A DNA stretch of 55,604 nt from Acidobacteriota bacterium. GTDB taxonomy: Bacteria > Acidobacteriota > Polarisedimenticolia > JAPUKU01. Of the stretch, positions 8,507-16,008 are shown one piece after another (the stretch's first letter is position 1; each line of letters opens with the position of its first letter). A program made the translations under genes and the position numbers. The notes under the pieces are model-generated. The model searched no databases. It was not told the origin of the DNA and saw nothing but the letters and a program-made list of their open reading frames with translations. Where the stretch lies: assembly GCA_027295505.1 (NCBI GenBank), contig JAPUKU010000047.1, positions 1 through 55,604 of the forward strand, in the 5' to 3' direction.

Positions 8507-8558
8507 TGGTACACTCCGGCTCCCAATTTAGGGGTCGCGTGCTGAAAACACAAGCAGC

Positions 8559-9551
8559 TCAGGAAACGCGCACCCGCGCCAGAGCCACGCCGGCCGCGAG
8601 AACCCCGGCCGCCACCACGGCCAGCAGAACCAGCGAGGCCGGGATCGACAGGAACAGGTTCCACCACGCCAGGTAGCCCAGGACGATGGAAGCCAGGTAG
8701 AGCGTACAGACCGTCGGCACGGTGCCAAGCCCGAGTGCGCGCAGGCGCAGCGCGGTGTGGTCGGGGCTGCCCAGCCACGGCTTGAGACCGCGTAACCACC
8801 GCACCACGCTCACAAAGCTGATCTCGAAGATTGGCACCCCGAGGATCAGCAGCGGGCTGAAGTAGGCGATGCGGTTTTCACCCGCGTAGCGGCCGACCAT
8901 GGCGAGCCCTGCCAGGGTCACGCCCAGAAACAGGCTGCCCGTGTCCCCGAGGTAAACGCGGGCGGGGTGGAAGTTGTAGCGCAGGAACCCCAGGAGGCTC
9001 CCCACGAGCGCCGCCGCCAGAAGCTCGACCACCGGCTCACCGTTCAGGTGTGCCACCGCCCACAGAAAGAAGGCGGCGATGGCACTGGTGCCAACCGCCA
9101 GTCCGTCCATGATGTCGAGGAAGTTGATGGCGTTGACGATGGCTAGCACCCAGAGGAACGTCAGCACCAGGTTAATCGGCTCCGGCAGGATGGCGATCTG
9201 AATCGACACGCCGCTCTTGACCATGACCCAGCAGGCTAGAACCTGCCCCGCGAGCTTGTGGGTGGGGCGCAGGGCTCCCAGGTCATCGATGAGCCCCAGG
9301 GTGACGGCGATGCTGCCGGCGAACAGAATGCCGAGAACTCTCTGATCGAACTCGAAGGTAACGGACAGCGCCACCAGGAAGGCGGCGTAGACCGCCAGAC
9401 CGCCCAGGTAAGGGATCGGCTCGGTGTGCTTCTTGAGGCGGCCGTCCGGACGGTCCACGATGCCGAACCGCCGGGCGGCCTCGGCGGCACGCGGCGTGCC
9501 GACGAGCGCCAGCACCAACGCCACCAGAAAAGTCGCGGCCGTGAGGATCAC
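8559..9551 (-). CDS. WecA/MraY-family polyprenyl-phosphate sugar-1-phosphate transferase
   Basis: Multi-pass membrane enzyme (about 330 residues) that would start lipid-linked glycan synthesis by moving a sugar-1-phosphate onto undecaprenyl phosphate. Family motifs are PYLGGLAVY, the Mg-binding GLIDDLG, NFLDIMDGLA and YLGDTGSLF. The track ORF (to 9701) runs backwards into the SIS gene. I use the GTG at 9551, seven bases past the SIS stop with an AGGGA in front, because the protein's first membrane helix begins there (VILTAATFLVAL). Whether it is WecA-like for N-acetylglucosamine-1-phosphate or for another sugar is open. Confidence 0.9.
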   Translation of the reverse strand: MILTAATFLVALVLALVGTPRAAEAARRFGIVDRPDGRLKKHTEPIPYLGGLAVYAAFLVALSVTFEFDQRVLGILFAGSIAVTLGLIDDLGALRPTHKLAGQVLACWVMVKSGVSIQIAILPEPINLVLTFLWVLAIVNAINFLDIMDGLAVGTSAIAAFFLWAVAHLNGEPVVELLAAALVGSLLGFLRYNFHPARVYLGDTGSLFLGVTLAGLAMVGRYAGENRIAYFSPLLILGVPIFEISFVSVVRWLRGLKPWLGSPDHTALRLRALGLGTVPTVCTLYLASIVLGYLAWWNLFLSIPASLVLLAVVAAGVLAAGVALARVRVS

Positions 9552-9558
9552 CGGTGCA

Positions 9559-10161
9559 TCATCCCTGCGCCTCGATGCGCGCCCTGAGCTCTTCACACAG
9601 CAGATGGTGCAGCGCCACGTGCAGGCTCTCCACCAGGGGGGTTGAATCGACAGGTACCAGGACTGATACGTCGGCGGCCTTCCGCATTGGCCCCCCGTCA
9701 AAACCCACGAACGCCAGGGTGGAAGCGCCGAATTCCCGCTTCGCCAGATCGATCGCCCTCAGCAGGTTCTGGGACCACTTCCCCGCCCGGTCCTCTCCGC
9801 TGCCTCCGTGCACGCTGAAGACCACCAGCGCGTCACCGCGGCGCATCAAGTTGCGTAGTGGCTCGGTGAACAGGTTCTGGAAACCGAGATCGTTGACGAG
9901 AGCCGTGATCCAGCCCGGGTTATCTGCCAGGCTCGAGACCCTGAAGCGTCGCCGGCCCTCGAGGACCGTGCGCTTGCTCAGATCGGCGGCGAAGTGGCTT
10001 GCCGTGGTGGCGGAGCCACCGTTGCCGATCACCCAGATGTTAGCGTCCCGCTCACGGGCTTCCCAGAGCAGATCACAGGCGCGGGTGATCTCCTGAAGAT
10101 CGATCCGGGCGGCGGCATCAGCCAGCGCCGAGAGAAACTCGCGCGGACGATCGATGCTCAC
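9559..10161 (-). CDS. SIS-domain sugar-phosphate isomerase, GmhA-like
   Basis: Single SIS-domain protein of 200 residues with the phosphosugar loop GNGGSATTASHFAADL and the second loop FSVHGGSGEDR. It overlaps hddA by 4 bp, and this pairing points to the D-glycero-D-manno-heptose pathway (sedoheptulose-7-phosphate isomerisation). It differs from the canonical GmhA at 45603-46205: the second loop has an insertion, and the C-terminal HLLCE motif is preceded by STPLVES rather than RIQET. It may be a specialised paralogue for the surface glycan. Confidence 0.82.
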   Translation of the reverse strand: MSIDRPREFLSALADAAARIDLQEITRACDLLWEARERDANIWVIGNGGSATTASHFAADLSKRTVLEGRRRFRVSSLADNPGWITALVNDLGFQNLFTEPLRNLMRRGDALVVFSVHGGSGEDRAGKWSQNLLRAIDLAKREFGASTLAFVGFDGGPMRKAADVSVLVPVDSTPLVESLHVALHHLLCEELRARIEAQG

Positions 10162-11123
10162 GCCGCCCGACCCGTGCGCGCCCGAAGCAGCCAGGCACGC
10201 GAACCGGCGGGCTCCAGGCGCACGCGCCGCCCCCTGAACCCCGAGGCGGCGAGCGCGCGCAGGACGCGCGAGCGTGCGCGGCCGCAGTCGAGGAGAACGA
10301 ATCCCCCGCCACCCGCACCGATCAGCTTGCCTCCGCGCGCTCCGGCCTCAAGCCCCAGGCTCAGGCAGAGCTCTGCCGCCACCGTGGAGGTGCCTGCGGA
10401 AAGCGTGCGCTTCATCCCCCAGTGCTCGTTGAACTCTTTTCCAATCGATGAGAGATGGCCGCGCTCCAGGTGCCGCGCCATCCGGAGTCCGATAGCCCGG
10501 ATCGAATCCATGCTGCGCAGCAACCGGACACTGCGGCGGGCTGCCCGTTGCTGCTCTTCGAGGATCGTGGCGGCGCGGCGGCGTCCACGCGTGTCCACCA
10601 GCAACAGAGTTTCCTCGAGCGCGCCCCGTGTGGCGCTCGACAGAGATAGTTGCCGCACGCGCACGGAGCCGTCCCGGGAGATTTTCAACTCGATAATTCC
10701 ACCGTAAGCCGCCACGTACGGATCCTGCTTGCCAATCGGGCATCCCATCCGATCGTGCTCGACACGATAGGCCTGCTCGGCCAGCTGACGTGCGTTGCTC
10801 GGCTCTCCGCGCAAACGCGCCAGGGCATGCCCGAGCGCCACCAGGACGGCGCCGGAGCCGCCCAGACCTGATCCCGGCGGGATGCTCGACTCGACTCGCG
10901 CCGTGACGCCGCGAGGGGCATCAAGATGCCGCAGCGCCTCCCGCATCCATATCGTCATTGCCGTCGTTTGCCTGCCGCGATCCGGCACCTCGAGCGTGAC
11001 ACGAACGCGGCTGCGGATCGCCGCCGCCACGAGGAATCCTCCCCGCCGGGAGGCGTACCAAGGCAGATCGGTCCCGCCGCCGCCCAGCGGCAGACGCAGC
11101 GGGGCGCTGGCCACAATCTTCAT
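10158..11123 (-). CDS. hddA: D-glycero-alpha-D-manno-heptose 7-phosphate kinase (GHMP kinase)
   Basis: GHMP-family kinase of 321 residues. The N-terminus (SAPLRLPLGGGGTDLPWY) is characteristic of HddA-type sugar kinases. The ATP loop is PPGSGLGGSGA (about residues 82-92) and the C-terminal motif is GAGGGGFVLL. HddA phosphorylates heptose-7-phosphate at C1 in the GDP-heptose route. It overlaps the SIS gene downstream and the Wzy-like gene upstream (4 bp each). No gmhB or hddC nucleotidyltransferase is in the window, so the rest of the route must be elsewhere. Confidence 0.9.
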   Translation of the reverse strand: MKIVASAPLRLPLGGGGTDLPWYASRRGGFLVAAAIRSRVRVTLEVPDRGRQTTAMTIWMREALRHLDAPRGVTARVESSIPPGSGLGGSGAVLVALGHALARLRGEPSNARQLAEQAYRVEHDRMGCPIGKQDPYVAAYGGIIELKISRDGSVRVRQLSLSSATRGALEETLLLVDTRGRRRAATILEEQQRAARRSVRLLRSMDSIRAIGLRMARHLERGHLSSIGKEFNEHWGMKRTLSAGTSTVAAELCLSLGLEAGARGGKLIGAGGGGFVLLDCGRARSRVLRALAASGFRGRRVRLEPAGSRAWLLRARTGRAA

Positions 11124-13054
11124 TTCAGACTCTCCTGCAAACCGCGCAGCACGGCGTCATTATACTTGACGAGATCTTCTTCATAACGGTTACGTGGCCG
11201 GTGGCCGCGCAGAGTTCGCCGCGCCACCTCGAAACGATCGAGCTCGCGGCGCGCCGCTTTGATCTCTCCGATCTGCTGGCTGGCGTCAGCCGCCAGCAGA
11301 TGCGCGTCCAGATAGTTGGGTTCAAGGGCAGCTGCGCTATGGGCGAACTCGCGCGCTCTGTCGAACTCTCCGAGACGCCGGGAGGCGAGCCCCGCACTCA
11401 GATAGAGGCGGGGGTTGAGCGGATCCCGGCGGAGGGCTTCCTCATAACGCCGCAACGCGGCGCGCAGCGCGGATTCTGCCGGCACCACGCCCTCTGCAGC
11501 AGCCCGCATCATCAGGTTTCCACGCTCCGTCTGGGCTCGATCGTCATGAGGATCGATGCGCGCCGCGCGTGCGAGGGAGTTGTCGGCGTACGCCAGCTGT
11601 TCGAGGCTCAGCTCTCGAGACGAGCGCGCCGCCGTGAGACCGAGCGTGTACGCGTAGTCCCGGTGGTGTGGATTCCACTCGAGGGCGCGCTGCAGCGAAC
11701 CCAGGGCTCTGACGGTATCGCTGTCGCTCGAGTACTGCTGCCAGGAACGGGACGCCATCCAGGGCGCCACCAGCAGAACCCAGACTGCGACCCCGATCAC
11801 GGCCAGCCCCGGAAGCCCCAGCCGCCGTGCCACCGGAAGCGCCTGGCCTCCAGCCGCGGCACTGGTCGATTCGGGCCCGGGTGCGGTCGGTGCCAGGGCA
11901 AGCCCCGCGAGCACCGCCAGAGACAGCAGCACCGCGGGATGCTCTGACGGCGTGTCCACCATCCCTTGCGCCATGATGGCGGCCAGCGCCGCCAGAGCCG
12001 CCCGTGCCAGGCTGTCGCCGGTGCATCGAACCTTCGCACGCAAGGCACGCACCAGAGCCAGCAGGAATCCCGCCGCCAGAACGACCCCAATGATCCCTTC
12101 TTCGGCCAGGCGCTGAAGTGGCAGATTGTGCGCCGTTTTCCACACGCGAGAGTAGCGGAACGGGTAGCCTTCCAGAGGAAAATTGTACCTGGGCGCCACC
12201 CATTGGAGCTGTCCAGGGCCCAGCCCAATCCACGGCTGCTCCGAGGCAGCGGATAGCGATGCTTTCCAGATCGACAGGCGCTCGTAACGGTAAGGGTCAA
12301 CCTCGCCGGAACGCACTCCGATGACGATGGAGAGGGGCAGCACCACGAGCAGGACAGCCCCAAGCGCCACGGCCATGGCACGACCGGGTACGGTGGAAAG
12401 GAGATCGAGGACTCGCCGGTAGGGGATCAGAACAATCAGCAGCGCCACGAGGCCGATAACACCGCCTCGCGAACCGGTCCACAAGACGGCCAGCGCGATC
12501 GGTAGAGCGGCCAGGATCGCCACAGCCCGCGCCTTCCCCCTGCGGTCGATCGCCTGGACCAGGGCCACGGCCAGCGCCACGTTCAGGTAGGCGGCGAGGA
12601 AATTCCGATTGACGAACGAGCCGCTCGCGCGTTCGGGACCGGCGAGCGCCAGAGCCCATCCCGCCTGAACGATGGCGCCCGCAACAAGAGCTCCGGCGAG
12701 ACGGCGGCGAACGGGCGCGACCATCGGTGAATGCGCCAGCGCGACGAACCCGATCGCGGCGATCCCCAGCGCCCAGACCTCCAGCCCCGCCGAGAACCGG
12801 TACCCCGACCGCAGGACCCCGGCCGCTCCCCAGGCCATGACGGCGACGAGCCACCCGAGCCCGAGCCCGTCCGAGAGGGGCGGGCGGGCCACGGTGGGGA
12901 GCAGGAGGACCGCAGCCAGAAGGAAGAGCTGCACCAGATCCGGCAGCGTTCTCTGATCTCCCATCTCCTGCCACGGCAGCAGCACAAGCACCAGCGCACA
13001 GAGCAGGACCGCAGCCCGCCCCTGCTGAGGAACGATCTCAGCGGCGTCCCGCAT
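11120..13054 (-). CDS. O-antigen ligase/polymerase (Wzy_C) family protein with C-terminal TPR region
   Basis: About 644 residues: some ten or more membrane helices in the first 400, with the Wzy_C signature region (FVNRNFLAAYL, then WTGSRGGVIGL and a periplasmic loop with GLGPGQLQW). A soluble C-terminal TPR-like segment of about 200 residues follows (ALRRYEEALRRDPLNPRLY and flanks). Such proteins either polymerise lipid-linked repeat units or transfer glycans to lipid A or proteins. The ATG at 13054 has AGGAG ahead of it and lies inside the end of the preceding gene. Two such genes in tandem next to the pilins is noteworthy. Confidence 0.88.
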   Translation of the reverse strand: MRDAAEIVPQQGRAAVLLCALVLVLLPWQEMGDQRTLPDLVQLFLLAAVLLLPTVARPPLSDGLGLGWLVAVMAWGAAGVLRSGYRFSAGLEVWALGIAAIGFVALAHSPMVAPVRRRLAGALVAGAIVQAGWALALAGPERASGSFVNRNFLAAYLNVALAVALVQAIDRRGKARAVAILAALPIALAVLWTGSRGGVIGLVALLIVLIPYRRVLDLLSTVPGRAMAVALGAVLLVVLPLSIVIGVRSGEVDPYRYERLSIWKASLSAASEQPWIGLGPGQLQWVAPRYNFPLEGYPFRYSRVWKTAHNLPLQRLAEEGIIGVVLAAGFLLALVRALRAKVRCTGDSLARAALAALAAIMAQGMVDTPSEHPAVLLSLAVLAGLALAPTAPGPESTSAAAGGQALPVARRLGLPGLAVIGVAVWVLLVAPWMASRSWQQYSSDSDTVRALGSLQRALEWNPHHRDYAYTLGLTAARSSRELSLEQLAYADNSLARAARIDPHDDRAQTERGNLMMRAAAEGVVPAESALRAALRRYEEALRRDPLNPRLYLSAGLASRRLGEFDRAREFAHSAAALEPNYLDAHLLAADASQQIGEIKAARRELDRFEVARRTLRGHRPRNRYEEDLVKYNDAVLRGLQESLK

Positions 13055-14762
13055 CAAGATGCTCCTCTAGGCGTTCGAGCCAGGCCCGTGCCTGCCTGCT
13101 GTGGGGATGCAGGGTGACGGCGGCCTGTGCATGAACGTACGCTTCGGCCCACTCCTGCCGGGCCGCCCAGGCATTTGACATGAGGCTGTGAGCCAGCGCC
13201 GAGCCGCGATCCTGGTGCGCAGCCGCTTTCGCCTGTTCGAGGGCCTGCACCGGATCGCCGGTTTCATCGTCGAGCAGGAAACGGGCAACCTCTAGGCGCA
13301 GATCGGCCCGGGTCGGATCGGCCTGCACGGCTGCCTCGTAAAGAGGCTTCGCTGTGTGCGCCACATCCGGCTGGCGAACGGCCTCCCGGGCCTGATCCCG
13401 CAGGGTTTCTCCCCTCCATTGCCGGGTGACCGGTCCGAGCGATGCCAGGCAGACCAACGCAAGCGCTGCAGAGAACCCGAATCTGGCGCCACGGTTGAGG
13501 GCCACTCCACCGCTGCCCGGTTCAACGGGCAGGAGCGCGGCCAGCGCCAGTGCCGCCCACAGCGTCGCGGGGAGGTACGCCGTGAAGTCGGCCAGGTTGT
13601 GCACGAGAAACATGATGACGCCGGTGGCCACACCCGCCTCCAGTGGGCCCGCGCGAAGAGCCCGGGAGAGCCGCGGGTAGAGCCGTGCCACACCGAGCAC
13701 CAGCGGCACCAGGATCCACAGGCCCGCCTCGGCCGCCGCCTGCAGCGGCGTGTTGTGCACGTAACGCGTGTCGTTCTCCCCCTCCTGTCGCAGGCTCACG
13801 AACGCCGAGGCGTAGGCACCTGGGCCGCTGCCCAGGACGGGGTAACGCGCGAGAACATTCGAGGCGGTCTTCCAATTGAGCCAGCGCTGGACAACCGGTC
13901 CCTGAGGCTCCAGCAGGCGCTGGCCCGCGCTCCGGTAGCGTGCCGAGGAAAAGAGCAGAACCACCAGGATTGCAGCCGCCAGCACGCCGAGGCGCAGCCA
14001 CAGGGCGCGCCGCGCAGGGAGACGCCCGGCGGCCCAGACAGCCGCCAGGGCGGTGGCGGCGACAGCCCCGTACGATCGGCTCAGCGCCAGTGCCACCAGC
14101 AGGAGACCCGCGGCCAGCAGGGCGCCCAGCCTCCCGGCGCCGCGCAGCGTGCCCGCAAACCCCACGGCCACCGGCAGCGCCATTCCCATCAGACCACCCA
14201 GAGTGGCGGGAAGCAGCAGGGTGCCAAAGGCACGGCCCGACTCCAGGCGCGTACGCCAAGCGCCGGGAAGCTCGGGATCCGCCTCAAGCGCCGCCGCGAG
14301 AGTGTGCTCCAGGCCGCCGGCCGCCTGCAGGCAGGCCACGAGCGCCACGAGAACGCTGATGAAAAGAAATGAGGCGGCCCAGAGCTGGGGTGCGCCGGAG
14401 GCCCAGCGCCGACAGCCGAGATAGAAGGCACAGGCACCGGCCAGCGCCACCAGCAGGTGCACCGAGCGGTACGGGTTCAGGGAAAGCAGGCTGCTCGCCA
14501 AGAGACCACTGACGATGAGGACAAGCAGCGCGTGGTGCCGCGCGGGCACATCTCCTTCCCCTGTCGATCCCGGCACGTGAGGCAGCGTTTGGCCTAGCAC
14601 TCTGCTGGCGGACGCTGCCGCCAGCAGGCAGGACAGGAGGGCCGCCACCGCAGCGAGGATGACCCGGGAGCCGGTATGGATCTCCGGCGGCATCCACACA
14701 CAGAGCGCCAGGGCCGCGACCAGCAGCCAGAAAACGGGAGGGGCGAGGGGACGGGATTTCAC
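13038..14762 (-). CDS. second O-antigen ligase/polymerase (Wzy_C) family protein with TPR tail
   Basis: 574 residues starting at a GTG, with about ten hydrophobic segments followed by a C-terminal helical TPR-like tail. The Wzy_C-type segment includes the loop NVLARYPVLGSGPGAYA and an HNTPLQAAAEAG motif that parallels HNLPLQRLAEEG in the downstream paralogue. It begins 27 bp after the pilin paralogue's stop and ends inside the next gene. Its order and overlap say that it is co-expressed with the second ligase and the heptose genes. Polymerase, ligase or protein O-glycosyltransferase activity cannot be told apart from sequence alone. Confidence 0.88.
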   Translation of the reverse strand: MKSRPLAPPVFWLLVAALALCVWMPPEIHTGSRVILAAVAALLSCLLAAASASRVLGQTLPHVPGSTGEGDVPARHHALLVLIVSGLLASSLLSLNPYRSVHLLVALAGACAFYLGCRRWASGAPQLWAASFLFISVLVALVACLQAAGGLEHTLAAALEADPELPGAWRTRLESGRAFGTLLLPATLGGLMGMALPVAVGFAGTLRGAGRLGALLAAGLLLVALALSRSYGAVAATALAAVWAAGRLPARRALWLRLGVLAAAILVVLLFSSARYRSAGQRLLEPQGPVVQRWLNWKTASNVLARYPVLGSGPGAYASAFVSLRQEGENDTRYVHNTPLQAAAEAGLWILVPLVLGVARLYPRLSRALRAGPLEAGVATGVIMFLVHNLADFTAYLPATLWAALALAALLPVEPGSGGVALNRGARFGFSAALALVCLASLGPVTRQWRGETLRDQAREAVRQPDVAHTAKPLYEAAVQADPTRADLRLEVARFLLDDETGDPVQALEQAKAAAHQDRGSALAHSLMSNAWAARQEWAEAYVHAQAAVTLHPHSRQARAWLERLEEHLDAGRR

Positions 14763-14789
14763 TCGGGGAACCGCCCGCGTGGTTCGGGT

Positions 14790-15248
14790 TTAATCCGGAG
14801 TGGCGGCGAACCTGCCGTCGCTGTGAACAATGTCGCGGTTGAAATCGAACCGCGTGGCGAACGAGATGTTGGCTCCGGGCAAGCCGTCCGCGCCGTAACT
14901 CTCGATCGTGTATTCACTCTGGCCGTTGGTGGCGTATCCGAAGTCAGTCTTCCAGGCATCCCTCGACGGAAAGACCTTGGTGATATGCGGAACCAGAAAC
15001 GGTTTGATGGCCGCCATGGATGCACCGACAGGAAAATGCCCCTCGTCCACCAAGTAGGCGTGCAGAGCGTTGGCCAGAGTGCGCATGTCCGACATCGTGG
15101 CCCGCTGGCGGGACTTCTGGATGGCCGTGTCCAGGGCAGGTATGGAGATCGCCGTCAGGATGCCAATGATGGCAACCACGATGAGAAGTTCGATGAGAGA
15201 GAAACCGCATGCGCCGCCGGACTCAGACGACCTTCGCCGGGGTCGCAT
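14790..15248 (-). CDS. type IV pilin-like protein, paralogue of the adjacent PilA
   Basis: Class III leader and GFSLIELLIVVAIIGILTAISIP helix with Glu+5. The C-terminal domain carries YTIESYGADG and ends with a short acidic/aromatic tail. The end of the protein aligns visibly with PilA next door (YTVESYGKDG, then NNDITFVDGSF against NRDIVHSDGRF), so the two are a tandem duplication. The 193-residue ORF start (15371) lies upstream of a hairpin that follows pilA. The ATG at 15248, just before the basic leader MRPRRRSSESGGACG, is more natural. An ATG at 15287 is possible. Neither has a strong ribosome-binding site. Confidence 0.85.
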   Translation of the reverse strand: MRPRRRSSESGGACGFSLIELLIVVAIIGILTAISIPALDTAIQKSRQRATMSDMRTLANALHAYLVDEGHFPVGASMAAIKPFLVPHITKVFPSRDAWKTDFGYATNGQSEYTIESYGADGLPGANISFATRFDFNRDIVHSDGRFAATPD

Positions 15249-15333
15249 TCTGGCATGAGTGAGGACCGGACTGAAAGGGGAGGTCATGTTCGGGAGGCCC
15301 ACATCGGGAGGTTCCTGGATTGGACAAGCCAGA

Positions 15334-15362
15334 AGGGCGGCCCGGTTGGGCCGAGCCGCCCT
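15334..15362 (-). terminator. hairpin between pilA and its paralogue
   Basis: AGGGCGGC and GCCGCCCT pair perfectly, with a further CGG/CCG pairing after one mismatch and a TTGGG loop. It lies directly after the pilA stop codon. The U-tract is poor, so it may act as a partial terminator or RNA-stabilising stem that sets a high pilA to paralogue ratio. Confidence 0.55.
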
Positions 15363-15379
15363 AGCTGGCAAAGATCCAA

Positions 15380-15832
15380 TTAGGTCTGGGCGCCTTCCGG
15401 CCAGGCCGTGAACGAACCATCAACGAACGTGATGTCGTTGTTGAAGTTCGTGGTCGCGCCTACGGAAGCATCTGATATGCCGTCCTTACCGTACGACTCG
15501 ACGGTGTAGGTGCCGCCGGTGGCATCCGTCGTCCACTGGATGACGTTAGCCCAACCGTCGTTCGGTGGGACCTGCTTGATGTACGTCGGCGAAATCGTCC
15601 CCGTCGCATTTCCGCCCACAGGACCGGACATGCTTATAGGGTAGCGATTATAGTCAATCGCGTACGACTCGGTCGCCGTAGCGATCGAGCGAAGGTCAGC
15701 CATCGTCCTCTTCTGCTTACCGCGGTCAATCGCGTTGAGCAGGTTCGGAATCGCGATGGCGGCGATAATACCGATAATCGCCACGACGATCAGCAGCTCG
15801 ATCAGTGTGAAACCCTTCTGTCTCTTTAGCAT
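15380..15832 (-). CDS. pilA: major type IV pilin
   Basis: Pilin of 150 residues with a very short leader (MLKRQKG), then FTLIELLIVVAIIGIIAAIAIP with the conserved Glu+5. This is the usual form of major pilins in type IVa systems. The C-terminal globular domain contains a GG/GTY-rich region and YTVESYGKDG. No cysteine pair forms the D-loop, which resembles GspG-like short pilins. The track's 693-nt ORF is over-extended. The ATG at 15832 has an excellent AAGGAGGTGAG site and lies just downstream of a sigma-54 promoter, and those two signals are the reason to call it the main pilin. It is matured by PilD and polymerised by PilB/PilC. Confidence 0.93.
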   Translation of the reverse strand: MLKRQKGFTLIELLIVVAIIGIIAAIAIPNLLNAIDRGKQKRTMADLRSIATATESYAIDYNRYPISMSGPVGGNATGTISPTYIKQVPPNDGWANVIQWTTDATGGTYTVESYGKDGISDASVGATTNFNNDITFVDGSFTAWPEGAQT

Positions 15833-15836
15833 AAAC

Positions 15837-15848
15837 TCACCTCCTTTT
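15837..15848 (-). promoter_or_regulatory. strong ribosome-binding site of pilA
   Basis: The minus strand reads AAAGGAGGTGAG five bases or so before the ATG, an almost full match to the 16S anti-SD. It is the strongest site I saw in the window and fixes the pilA start. Confidence 0.85.
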
Positions 15849-15861
15849 AGACTGATTCTAG

Positions 15862-15877
15862 AGCAAGCGCCATGCCA
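15862..15877 (-). promoter_or_regulatory. sigma-54 promoter of pilA
   Basis: The minus strand reads TGGCATGGCGCTTGCT, matching TGGCACG-N4-TTGCW with a single mismatch (T for C) and exact GG/GC spacing. The predicted start (about 15852) gives a leader of about 20 nt that just contains the strong ribosome-binding site. The NtrC-type activator PilR is encoded 2.5 kb upstream on the same strand. Confidence 0.85.
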
Positions 15878-15960
15878 TCGAGGCGGCGGCGCTAAGTCCT
15901 TTGGATAAGCTATCATCGCCCCTCGGAAGTGGCAAGCAACCGGATAAATCGGCGCCAGCG

Positions 15961-16008
15961 GACAGACCGTGTGACAACCCGTGTCAGCACCGGTTGACAC
16001 TTTTTGTC
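15961..16008 (-). promoter_or_regulatory. candidate PilR upstream activating region
   Basis: Five GACA/TGTC elements fall within 48 bp. They include a perfect TGACA-N5-TGTCA dyad (15972-15986). GACA recurs at 12- and 23-bp steps and TGTC at a 23-bp step, close to one and two helical turns. The cluster sits about 110-157 bp upstream of the predicted pilA start, the normal distance for an enhancer-binding protein, and overlaps the 3' end of the YfhO gene. PilR sites in Pseudomonas are also described as TGTC-containing; that link is from memory. Confidence 0.5.

Noticed and set aside
12731-13117. overlapping antisense ORFs across the Wzy-like genes
   Set aside because: Arg/Pro-rich shadows typical of GC-rich membrane-protein genes.
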